64,000 nucleotides of DNA from Stratiolaelaps scimitus (taxonomy: Eukaryota > Arthropoda > Arachnida > Mesostigmata > Laelapidae): NCBI GenBank assembly GCA_019614645.1, contig JABWDB010000009.1:8785501-8849500 (forward strand). Direction: 5' to 3'. How positions within the stretch are numbered: the first letter of the stretch is position 1; every line of letters begins with the position of its first letter. The position numbers were made by a program, and so were the translations under genes. The notes under the pieces were generated by a model. That model ran no database searches, was not told where the DNA came from, and was given only the letters and a program-made list of their open reading frames with translations. Shown piece after piece: positions 54,651 to 64,000 of the stretch.

Positions 54651-56390
54651 ACCTCACGTGTTCAACAACACAAGCAGGAGTATGAACAATTGAACTCGAT
54701 ATGTTGCTACCCGCATGCCGCAACGTACACGGTACAAAGCAATAGTACACCTTAAGTACAATAACCGACCGTTGATATACATAGGAATATTATTATTATT
54801 CATTGTTCACCACATGTGAAAAAAAATCAAATATAGTCAAGTTATTAGCCAATAGCTGCAGCATTTAGCCTAACCATGCAAAGCTAGCCGAAGACATAAA
54901 CCTGATGTCTCAATAGTTGCATTGGAGTGATAATCCTTCAGTGCGCTCGATAAGATGGACAATTTCTCTCTCTTTCTCTCTCCTTCTGAGTTTCTTCAGT
55001 CGTTCTTCAAAAGTGATGCAGACAATTTGGGCGCGTCGAGATCAGTCGACGCATACGTGACTCGTATCCGCTTCGATACTGTACTTCATGGCAGGGAAAA
55101 TCACATTTCATACAGGAGCTGATGTTTGGACAGTTGGAGGATGGATGCCTACCGACGGCTATTTCATTTCCTGCTCGCCCCCTCCCTTGGTCGGCTACGG
55201 CAGGCAACGCGAGCAAATCGATGAATGACTCAGCACGTATCTGTCGCTGTGACGAAAGTATCTCGTCAAAATGCTAATTTCGATACAGTCAAGGACCACT
55301 TCTCTGCGTTCGGCCGACCGATGACTCCAGTGGCGCATAGTCTCGTGTGCGCGCAACAGGGGAAACGCTCAAGCGAGAGCTGCATCGAGGCATCCGTAGT
55401 GTTTCTATGCAAATTCAAACGTTCGGCACCAAGGTCCCCTCCACCCCTGAGTTGCCCGGGCGGGTTTCTATGCTGCAAGTGCACGTCGTTGAGGCAACGC
55501 CCGATGGCAGATTTATCTCCGAGAATATCTGCCAGCAGTTAGTGCAATGCTCCCCGAGGGGGTCTTGGCGTATTTAATGGTTGGTCAATACGCAGGAATG
55601 ATTCTCAAGTTCTTATTAGTTTCCTTAAACAAACATTTAATGAGGACAGAGCCTTCGAGCGCTGGTTCGTCAGTCCCTGTGTGTCTATTGCGTCCTGCTA
55701 CATTTGCGTGTTTTCTTTGGCTGCTGTTGATGGGCAGAGAGGAAGTCGTATGCAAACAGCGTTCACTCCGGCCCGAAAGTTTGACATGCAGGTCTGTGAA
55801 CAGCAGAACGGATGCTTCAATCTGTGGCAAGTCCCTCGACTCTATTGCACATATGTGGTGTCGTCTTGATGGGCTTGTTTAAGACATCGTTGAAACCAGC
55901 CTCTAGCAGTATCCAATATCTTAACTGCTTGGATATTGGATGTATTCCGAGAGCATGCTCTGGGGGGAGCTGCATCACTACGGCATCATCTCTACCCTAT
56001 CGTAAGGGGTACTTGTTGCCTCCCTTTTGAAGGCTAGCAAGCTTTGAGGTTGCGTCGAGTATCCTATCCAACAAACTTAGCTGTTGTCTGTTGATCTTTC
56101 AGCTCTTGCCCAAAGTTAACTATTAGCTGATATATTCGTGGTGGTATATAGATATTCGTGGTATCGTCGTGGTTGTGCTTTGGGGCTCTCTCGTCGGTCA
56201 ATAGTGGTTGCTTTTATGGGCGCGTTGTATTATGTTTTTGTTATCATGGTCTTTTATTATTATGAATGTAAGTGCTGATGGAGCCATAGGAGTAGATGCA
56301 CCTCGCAACATGGGAGAAGAGCAAAGCTTCAGAGAGCACCTCTAGAAATCTCTGATCGTCCCGGCTGCCATCGAAACTCCGACACTGTCT

Positions 56391-56500
56391 CAACCAACAT
56401 CTACGGTACAACTGCTATCGGCATTGCTTCATAAGGCGGACCCCCCAAATGCAAATGTGCAACGGCGGGGATCAAACCCGCGCACATACGCGTCAGCCCG
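56391..56500 (-). mobile_element. tRNA-derived SINE, same family, tail-truncated
   Basis: The minus strand has GCGGGTTTGATCCCCGCCGT, then TGCACATTTGCATTTGGGGG and AAGCAATGCCGATAGCAGTT. The family tail ends early, near GTTGGTTGAGACAGTGTC. Confidence 0.72.
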
Positions 56501-57041
56501 GCAATTTCAATAACTACAACAACTGTTTCGTATATCTAATGAATATCGACATAATGTCGGTACTCCCCCTCGCACTGAATGATTCTTATCCGATGTCCTT
56601 GACATATGTCCATTAAACTATAATAAATAAGCTCGTTTAGTTAGTTCCTAGGGGGAGTGGTGTGACATTCGCCTGTGTCGACATCTATGAGCCCTTGTTA
56701 GATGGCTCATATACTCGACCTGAATCCTGGAACAGCGCGTGGGAAAACCTGTGTGAGCTAATGATGTTCATAAGTCTTTTAAAGCTCAAACAGCTGCAAG
56801 GACACACCGAAGACACGACCTTACCCATAATGTCTAATATATTCTGCTCCAATCTTACTTGACAGCCTTCACTACTTTAGGGAAAAATATCTACAGAGAG
56901 AGAGAGATGACTGGTGTCTGATGTCGTTCAGAGTTCGGCGAAATTTCTCAAGCTGGTTGTTAATAAAGTTTTTTTTTTTATATAATGAAGGTGAAAAACT
57001 GAGGCGACAAAAATAGAGAGAGAGAAGTGATGATTTTAAGT

Positions 57042-57092
57042 CTGTTAGCAGCAACACCCTGTATACGCTATACAGGGTATTGTTGCTAACAG
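57042..57092. repeat. 24-bp near-perfect inverted repeat with 3-nt spacer
   Basis: Left arm 57042-57065 (CTGTTAGCAGCAACACCC...), spacer CGC, right arm 57069-57092 (...GGGTATTGTTGCTAACAG). Only two of 24 positions mismatch. The ends either side of the centre read TA-CAGGGT, like the ends of some Tc1/mariner-type inverted repeats, but no transposase is nearby. Confidence 0.85.
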
Positions 57093-58512
57093 GTTTCAGC
57101 CACAGCAAGGAAACTACCTCGCCCACAACTGATCTGAGGATGTATCTGAAAACTGAGACATCCGATCGGACAGCCGGTGCCGCATTTTTGGATTACAGCT
57201 CATTCTTCCTCCGCCGAATGGGGGATGTTATCCGCTGCTTGATCTGCGAGTAAGCGTTGAGAGCGAGAGAGAGGGAAGGACACGCCCAGCAGATGAAATG
57301 AAATTCGAGTTCTACTCTCAACATCCGCAGTCAACGTTGGATAAACCACTACGATCATTAGACAACACTGTAGATTATTACTATAGTTCGTATTCGACTA
57401 TGCTTGTCACGAGAATTACACGAGACTTAGTCGAGAAGGTCTTACGCTATTGGCTGATGTATTATATTAGCTGAAATGAACGAGCAAGCTATTCGTCCAA
57501 TGCCGAGAACTGGTTAGTTTCGCACTTCTCCCTGTTTCAACGGCTTACAGCGGAGGGCAACGCTGAATAGGGCTCCACAGTCGCTACATTTGCGACAATA
57601 GTTCAGAGACAAGAGATGTTGTCATCATCATCATCAACTAGGTTCCATAATTTACCAGCCGGGGCTGCCACTTTGTGAATATCTAACACGGCGGTATATC
57701 TCTATTTGGTTGGCGGTAACGAGCGCTCATATTTTCGCCGATGTCGATCTGGATGCCTGTTCGGGTCGCACAGTACGACACAGTGGTGAAAATTCACGGG
57801 ACAGTGATATTAAATTCGTCTGAAGGTTTGTTTACCCATAGGCGATATCCGCTTCAACAGGGCTATCATGCATGCTGGGTGTCAGGTGTTGTTTTGATGT
57901 ATTGATGCGTTGCGTTTTGACGCATTCGAGGGCCAACTGGTTGGCAAGAAAGCGGCAAGATCTGTCCTGAGAACTCTCGTTTCAGCTTTTGACTAGGCCT
58001 TTCCTAGACACCTTTGTCCAGACCTTCTAGAGTATGCTCGAAAAGAACAAAATCATACAACCTACTAACGATATCAGAGACAAACGAACCGTACCGGTGC
58101 TAAGGACCAGCATCGGTATCGAATATAACAGACGAGACATCGAGAACGAGTACCGGTAATAAGTTGCCATAGTAATATTTTGTTTCGGTAATGTCATTTG
58201 GCTACTCAGTGGGCGTTCGACCATGAGAGAGCATAGCTATTCGTTATGTGATCGATGTTGTCTCTGGGGCATCGACTGTTAGCCGACAATACTATGATAG
58301 CAACATGTCACTCTGTCTCTTATTAAAAGCGAGCCAGATCTATCGGATAGAGATATGTCAGGGTGTCATGTGCGCATGGGTGTCCACCGGGTGTTGCAGT
58401 AGATTTTAGTCGATTAAGCTCTCTAAGAGTCGAACTTTCGTAACGGCACCAAACGCGGAAATCTTTACAGCTGCGTTTATCAGCAGTTTGCGACAATAGG
58501 TGTATGATGTGT

Positions 58513-58606
58513 GATATATATGTATGTATATATATATAGTGGAAGTACAAAGGTATATATATATATATATATTATTAATATTAATATATATATATATATA
58601 TATATA
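58513..58606. repeat. Compound AT-rich repeat with palindromic centre
   Basis: Two (AT)n blocks (about 58554-58571 and 58585-58606) around TTATTAATATTAATA, with a smaller (AT)n run at 58516-58539. Could form cruciform or slipped structures. Confidence 0.85.
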
Positions 58607-60774
58607 TGAGAAGAGGAAGCGTTCATCATGAACTTGTTAGCAGCAAGAGTGACCGCGCAGTTAAAAAAAAAAGGCGTAGATAGGCGTCGACGGAGTGCCG
58701 AGGTACGGTCGCCTTCCAAAAGGGTCCACATGTCAAAAGTGCATTTGAAACCTCGTGAACACATATGAGAATTCATACTATACGGTAGATTTCATCGCGG
58801 GGCATCTGCTCGCTTCGTCCGAAAGTAGCTGCCTCTTTCATTGCACCCTGAGCACTTACACTAATAGACGTTTCTTATGTGAACGCGAGTTAATCACAAA
58901 AAACATTGTGAATGACAGGAATTCAATTAGTCCACACCCCTCTGCAACTCGGCTGCACAATTTCCCCCACATCGCCTTCACGGAAACTGCCATGCTACTA
59001 CTTTCACTGGGAGCCCCAATTACGTCGAATGAACGTAAATTCAACTTTTGCGTATTCTCTCTCTCTCTCTCCCTCAATCTCTATCTATCGCACCGAACTC
59101 GGACAACTGGAGAACTCGCGTCCCGTTCCCCCACATAACTAGAGAACTCCCTCGACAGATGTCCACTAGCCAATGCAAACCCGATAGGGCTACCGCTGCC
59201 CTATTTCGGCAGTGGGACAGGCGACAGGAGGTGTTGTCCTTTGTCGTTCAGGAGGAGCACTCCACCTTCATCTGCTTGAGCTCCTTTTATGATCTAGCTC
59301 CGTTCTCCAGGTGGTGCCGGTGCGGCGTCAGCTTTCAGGTGACCGGTCAGTGACAGCGGCTCTGAATACTTCGAATGCGAGACCGAGTATGGGAAGGAAG
59401 ATGAGGTGTGTATGCGTTTGGGAATTAGGGGGGGGGGTGGGGTAACGTTCGTGCTGTCAGGCATCCCGGAACCCCTCGGGCTCCTTTGCTGCTTGTAGGC
59501 CAGACTCGGTAGAAGCTCGTTCTGTCTATTCAATCTCGGACGAAGAAGAGTCCACCAGGATGACAAAGATATGACGTCTGAGTGGAATGGAATAGGTCGA
59601 CAGGAAGGTTAGGCACAAAGCGATGTCATTCTGGAGCTTCTCGCCATTTGCCACAACATCACCCCTTTGTGGGAAGTACGAGAAACTGCATAGATGGCAA
59701 ACTAACTTGTATACGGATATCATATAATATTCAGATCGGATTCACACTAACGGCACAGGTTCTTCTGGGTTACCAGGAACGATGGGGATTGACTGCTATC
59801 ATTTCACATATACGTATGGTCAGAACCCTTTAATAGTATCCCTGCGCTGATGCTAGAATCCGAAGTTTGTTGCGCTCTAGATGTTGGTAAAAAGACTCCC
59901 GCAACAAGCATCACTGTAATTCAAGTCCTGCAAAATATATATACGTGAGTTCTGGAAGGATTTGTATTTATCTTTGTTTTGCATTTACTAGTTGACTTGA
60001 TGCTATGTATTGAACGCGAGCAGCCGATCTAGCAGTCTAGAAATGATAGCATGTTCGTGCCGGCTAGGTGATCGGGCTACAACTTTTGATAAGAAGAGAT
60101 GCTTTATTTATTTATGAGTCGCATGGGTGGCGTCGGAGGCAGTGTTTTACATCATTCGGCGCGACGATGCATAGCCAATTCGTTGATGTGAGACCCTCGT
60201 GATAGCGTCACTGAATTCACAACGAACCATCGAACGCAACGACCTCTCATCGTCTGTCCACGGATGGGGTTTTGCCAGTCGTCGAGTCTATGGGATTGAC
60301 AAGGCCACTCCCCAGGCGGTACGCTGGTCCGGACATCCATCAGCGAAGGCAGGCTCCGAGTCTTGGATGATCCGTCGCTCTCCGGACAGGGAGAATCTGC
60401 TCTGTCATGACTGTCTCGTCACAGCTCATGGCGAGGGGCAAATTCTACCATCTCGTATATTTTTGAAAGGAGCGGAAGGCCTAAGACTGACTTGATGAGG
60501 CACCCCATGACCTATCGCAGAATTGATTTTCTGAACTCGACGGAAGTGTCATCCATGATGGTGCTATGTGTAGCGGTGACATTATGGACGCCCGGAGAAC
60601 GACCGCATGTGTAGCACCTATTAAAAATCTCGCGGATTGCTCACGGCTAACTTTCTATTAGCAAACGCGGCCAATTATGTTTATATCACTATGTTGTTAT
60701 TCACTTACGTACCATTTTGCCCTTCCCTGCCCACCCCTAATATCGACTATCTCTATTGCCTGCACAGTTCTAAA

Positions 60775-60850
60775 ATCCTTCATATAAGAGAGCTTAAGCA
60801 TTGTGAAACTGCAGCTCCTTTAATAAACCAATAAAGCTTTATCTTTATCC
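60775..60850 (+). mobile_element. Second SINE family, tail copy
   Basis: CATATAAGAGAGCTTAAGCA then TTGTGAAACTGCAG and AATAAACCAATAAAGC match the 52.2-kb element's tail closely. No tRNA-like head precedes it, so it is 5'-truncated. Confidence 0.65.
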
Positions 60851-61087
60851 TTACATGAGCTGTTACCTAATATTTGTGACCTTGGGTCGTGGTGACTGCT
60901 CTAAGCTTCTTCTGATTGTCTCATACTCGAATGTCGGCCGTCGATACGAAGGGACGGTTATGTCGAAAGCGATGTTTACGGATTAAAGTGCCCAATGCTG
61001 GTCTTAAAGTCCGTACTTAAAGAATACTTCCTAAGCTAATTGTGAATACGCTTAATATTTAGTAAAAAGATATTCTATGAGATAATC

Positions 61088-61092
<5 letters not shown>

Positions 61093-61129
<37 letters not shown>
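61093..61129. repeat. (AT)n microsatellite
   Basis: About 18 units between two AT-rich stretches. Confidence 0.92.
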
Positions 61130-61131
<2 letters not shown>

Positions 61132-61886
61132 ATCTCCTATTCTTATCGCGGCTTGTTTCTCATACTAAAATAATTTTGAGTATTCATAATATAATAAAGG
61201 AATTATAATAATACTACTAATTCCCACTGTGTAATGCGGCTGGTATTCTTTTCAAACTACTGTTTTTCTATTTTGTTGATACTTCGACGCAAGGGTTTAT
61301 ATATACTGAATATAGTATCTAGGATAGGTAGCAAATAGAAACTCTGTAGTCTTTGTTCTACACGCACGGACTCCTAGGTCTTAAATCCAAACCAAGGTGA
61401 TTCCCCGTCGTAGCCCGCAAGAACGGGAGATCTTATCCCATGTCATTTACAGGCTCGCACCTCTCAAATGTACCGCTGCAGACACCTAATAAATACAATA
61501 ATAATAATAACATAATAATATGGATACTGCTGCTGCAGTTTCCAAGTCAGGGTTTAATTTCTGTAGATACTGAGATTACATATCAGTGAGACAACGTGAT
61601 CCCTTGGGCGTAGGTGGGATCAATGTTAAGTAAGTTTTCATCCACATCTCAATTTTATTGCGCTATTGCAAGGGAGCTTTCTCTCACACAGTTACTTATA
61701 TTGTTTTAGCATGTGTGCTGGCTCTGACGATCAAGTTACACCTTTGCGAGCCACTCGTACAGGTTGTTGGCAGGTAATGTGGTTTCTGCTCTCGTTTCGT
61801 CTAGCTCTGCATCTTGCGCAGCTTCGCCTCGACCCAAAAATCTGTTTCTAAACTCTGGCACCTTTAGCCACCTTAATGCAACCCCA

Positions 61887-62438
61887 TCAGCCTTCCGCTT
61901 CAGTCTCAGGGGTGTTTCCGCTACGAACTCGTAATGAAGCCACGCACTCGTCTACTACATCCGCCGGCAGTACCTCGCCTATGAGCAGCCAGCCAACCAG
62001 CCGTCCGTGATATCTAGCACACAGGTGGGACTCGGAAGCCCCCAAGCAAATTCCCCAAGGAAATCGAAGGTCCTTGGCTTTTTCTCCCCGGCTCACGTCT
62101 CGATCGCCATTGGACCCACAACTATGTGTATAGAATGTGTCAGCTAGGTGTAACAATAGGATGGAATGATTTGGTTTACTTCCGCTTACAACTTTAGCGT
62201 CTGGGCGAAGGCTGCGCAACAGGGCCATGGTGGAGCAGAAACAATCACACGAGCTTGGTGCTTGCTTTCCAACGAAGTCTCTCTCTTTCTCTCTCTCTCT
62301 GTACGGGCAGCATGTAACTAATGATTGAACGGCTACGATCGCGATGTTGATAGCTTTAACCCTGGTGAATGTTAATGCAACCGCTGTTTGTGATGTCGGT
62401 GGCGCAAACTCGTCATCGACACAGCGCGCCGCGTACAC
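61887..62438 (-). other. Unexplained 183-codon open frame
   Basis: The frame passes through a (CT)n tract at 62280-62300 (read as repeated Arg-Glu). It shows no family motif. The C-terminal part contains WGICLGASESHLCARYHGRL, which could be a remnant of something, but I cannot name it. Confidence 0.18.
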
Positions 62439-62924
62439 GAGCTGACAGAAATAACGTAGCTCCTAAGTCTAAACTAAACCTTTTAATTGTACATGAAAAC
62501 AGCTGTATATACATAAGTCCCTTACCAAAGAAACAAGCATACATGAATGCCGACCACTAAAGCATTTTAGCATAGCAAAATTTCTTCGGATAAATTATCC
62601 TATTAATTATATTTGCATATAATATGAATAACACCAAGAAGTGAAGAAACCACCATAATAACAATAATCGCTTGTCAACCGTAACTAACGCAACGGTTCA
62701 AATGCCAACAACACTAACCAGCTAATTAAGTTCTATCCCTTAATTGTTTCCTCGCCCCCATTACGTTCTTAGCTGAAAAATGTGTTCAATACGAAACTCA
62801 TACAAATACGATAGGGCCACCTCCGCAACGCAGTGTTACCACTGAACCTCGTCTTGTTAATATTATAACTTCCCCCTCTGGTATTGCAGACGAGCGCTGC
62901 TAGCATTCCCAGAATTGACTAAAA

Positions 62925-62985
62925 AACTGTTTTTCAAGCTGACCCTCAGCTGAGCCTTCCCTATCTGACATGCCTCAGCTCTTAA
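62925..62985 (-). repeat. Copy of the 53-bp repeat upstream of the LINE ORF
   Basis: The minus strand reads AGAGCTGAGGCATGTCAGAT, then GGCTCAGCTGAGGGTCAGCT and TGAAAAACAGT, close to the 25.9-kb copy. It lies just before the retrotransposon frame that starts at 63002, on the opposite strand. It could be part of that element's 5' region or a neighbouring insertion. Confidence 0.65.
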
Positions 62986-63001
62986 CCTTTTAGGTATTAC
63001 T

Positions 63002-64000
63002 ATGAGGATCTGTCGGGGCCACCTTTGCTTATTCTCTTTGTTACTCGTACCTGGGAAGAATCTTCAGATAAGATATAATATGACAAATGTTCATTTACCC
63101 AACTCAGATTGTTATAATGTGAGTGATTGCCAGAAGTGGCAAGGAGATGCTGAATTGTTAGTCCCAGGCTTGAATGGTGGGAGAACAACGGCCTTTAGTA
63201 ACTTTGCAGCGCTGCATCTGAATGCTGGGACAGGAGGGCTGAGAAAATCGGGTCAACTCGAGACTCTAACTGACTTCCTGGAGGAGGAGGGCATCGGGCT
63301 TGCCGCGGTGGTGGTAAGTGAGACCTGGTTAAAAATGGTTGATTATGGCGGCTTTGGTATCTCTGATTTCTGTTTCATTGGAGCGGGACGGGAGGGCAAT
63401 AGGCAAGGAGGTGGCGTAGGCATCTATATTCGCTCTAGCTGCTTGGTAGTCGACTCAGAAACGAGAACTAGCGACGATGGCAACGTACAGGCGGTGCGCG
63501 TCCTGCTAAAGAAGCCTGGTTTTACTGGCTACTTAATTGGTTTCTATTCTAGTCACGCTTTGTACAGGGACACCTTACTCAATGTACTCGAGGATATTAT
63601 CCCGCGAAATAGTGCTCTGCCGTGTATCATAATGGGTGATTCTAACACGAACCTCCTTATTAGGTCTTCCTGTGAAGACTATTTATCGTTCTTCTCGTCA
63701 AGAGGTTTCCAACACATCATTGATCAGGTCACCCGTCCAGCATCAGGGACGTGCATTGACCACATTGCGATTGGTTATTGTGAGGAATTCTTGAACATCT
63801 CTCCAGCCGTGTGGTGTACCCCTCTTTTCTCAGATCACTATCCTACTGTCGTTTCGCTCACAGGCAGGTCTTCCGTTAGTCTAAGGGACGCCGATGACAG
63901 TGAGACGAATCTAGTCAGACAACATGATGGTGTTAGCATCGAGAAGTTTTTGGGGAACACTAGCAGACTGAGCTGGCAGCGTGTCTACCAGGCGGTGGAC
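63002..64000 (+). CDS. Non-LTR retrotransposon ORF with AP-type endonuclease domain, partial
   Basis: The frame opens after a TGA at 62966 and has its first ATG at 63002; it stays open to the window edge (333 codons). Endonuclease/exonuclease/phosphatase-family motifs are visible: VVVSETWLK (about residues 107-115), GGGVGIYIRSS, IIMGDSNTNLL (the GDxN catalytic site), TRPASGTCIDHIAIG, and FSDHYPTVV (the SDH catalytic site). In jockey/CR1/RTE-type elements this domain nicks target DNA and precedes the reverse transcriptase, expected beyond the window. Because the frame is intact and long, the copy may be young. Element class is inferred from the domain. Confidence 0.88.
   Translation, partial: MRICRGHLCLFSLLLVPGKNLQIRYNMTNVHLPNSDCYNVSDCQKWQGDAELLVPGLNGGRTTAFSNFAALHLNAGTGGLRKSGQLETLTDFLEEEGIGLAAVVVSETWLKMVDYGGFGISDFCFIGAGREGNRQGGGVGIYIRSSCLVVDSETRTSDDGNVQAVRVLLKKPGFTGYLIGFYSSHALYRDTLLNVLEDIIPRNSALPCIIMGDSNTNLLIRSSCEDYLSFFSSRGFQHIIDQVTRPASGTCIDHIAIGYCEEFLNISPAVWCTPLFSDHYPTVVSLTGRSSVSLRDADDSETNLVRQHDGVSIEKFLGNTSRLSWQRVYQAVD

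Larger units (their letters stand above)
50135..63001. other. Region upstream of Nhe2 exon 1, no gene recognised
   Basis: Either a large intron of Nhe2 or its 5' flank. It contains SINE copies (52160-52292, 53296-53345, 56391-56500, 60775-60850), (AT)n tracts, a CpG-rich block (53900-54650), a hairpin (57042-57092) and long non-coding stretches. No exon encoding the expected first transmembrane segment was recognised here on the minus strand. Confidence 0.6.

Overview
The window looks like animal nuclear DNA: long introns, many (AT)n and (GA)n microsatellites, tRNA-derived short interspersed elements (SINEs) and fragments of non-LTR retrotransposons. No CRISPR array, bacterial operon or rRNA is visible. 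I infer an invertebrate, most likely an arthropod and possibly a mite or tick. The single recognisable host gene is of the type arthropods have as their plasma-membrane Na+/H+ exchanger, but the species cannot be fixed from sequence alone.

One gene dominates. A plasma-membrane-type Na+/H+ exchanger (SLC9A1-5 group, comparable to Drosophila Nhe2) lies on the minus strand, with 18 coding exons between 50134 and 1581. I joined them by splice sites and reading phase. Every junction keeps frame, giving 901 residues ending at a TAG at 1581-1583. Exons 1-10 (50134 to 20940) encode most of the membrane ion-exchange domain. Exons 11-12 encode the juxtamembrane region, and exons 13-18 a long Ser/Arg-rich cytosolic tail ending ETSM. 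The N-terminal exon or exons upstream of 50134 were not found.

The introns hold the mobile DNA. A 5'-truncated retrotransposon with a restriction-like endonuclease domain lies at 10862-12265, with five smaller relatives at 20.4, 23.3, 31.7, 32.7 and 33.0 kb. One tRNA-derived SINE family has copies at 40.9, 44.6 and 56.4 kb and tail pieces at 45.7 and 48.6 kb. A second tRNA-like family is at 52.2, 53.3 and 60.8 kb. A 53-bp insertion at 25.9 kb has 12-bp direct repeats on both sides. At the right edge (63002-64000) a non-LTR retrotransposon ORF with an apurinic-type endonuclease domain runs off the window on the plus strand.

Regions 50135-63001 and 1-1580 contain no gene I can support, apart from a CpG-rich block at 53.9-54.65 kb that could be a promoter or first exon. 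I see no convincing new multi-gene system. The items most worth checking are the probable GC-AG intron, the (CT)n tract that serves as the polypyrimidine tract of exon 10, the endonuclease-bearing retroelement family, the head-to-head SINE, and a 24-bp hairpin at 57042-57092.
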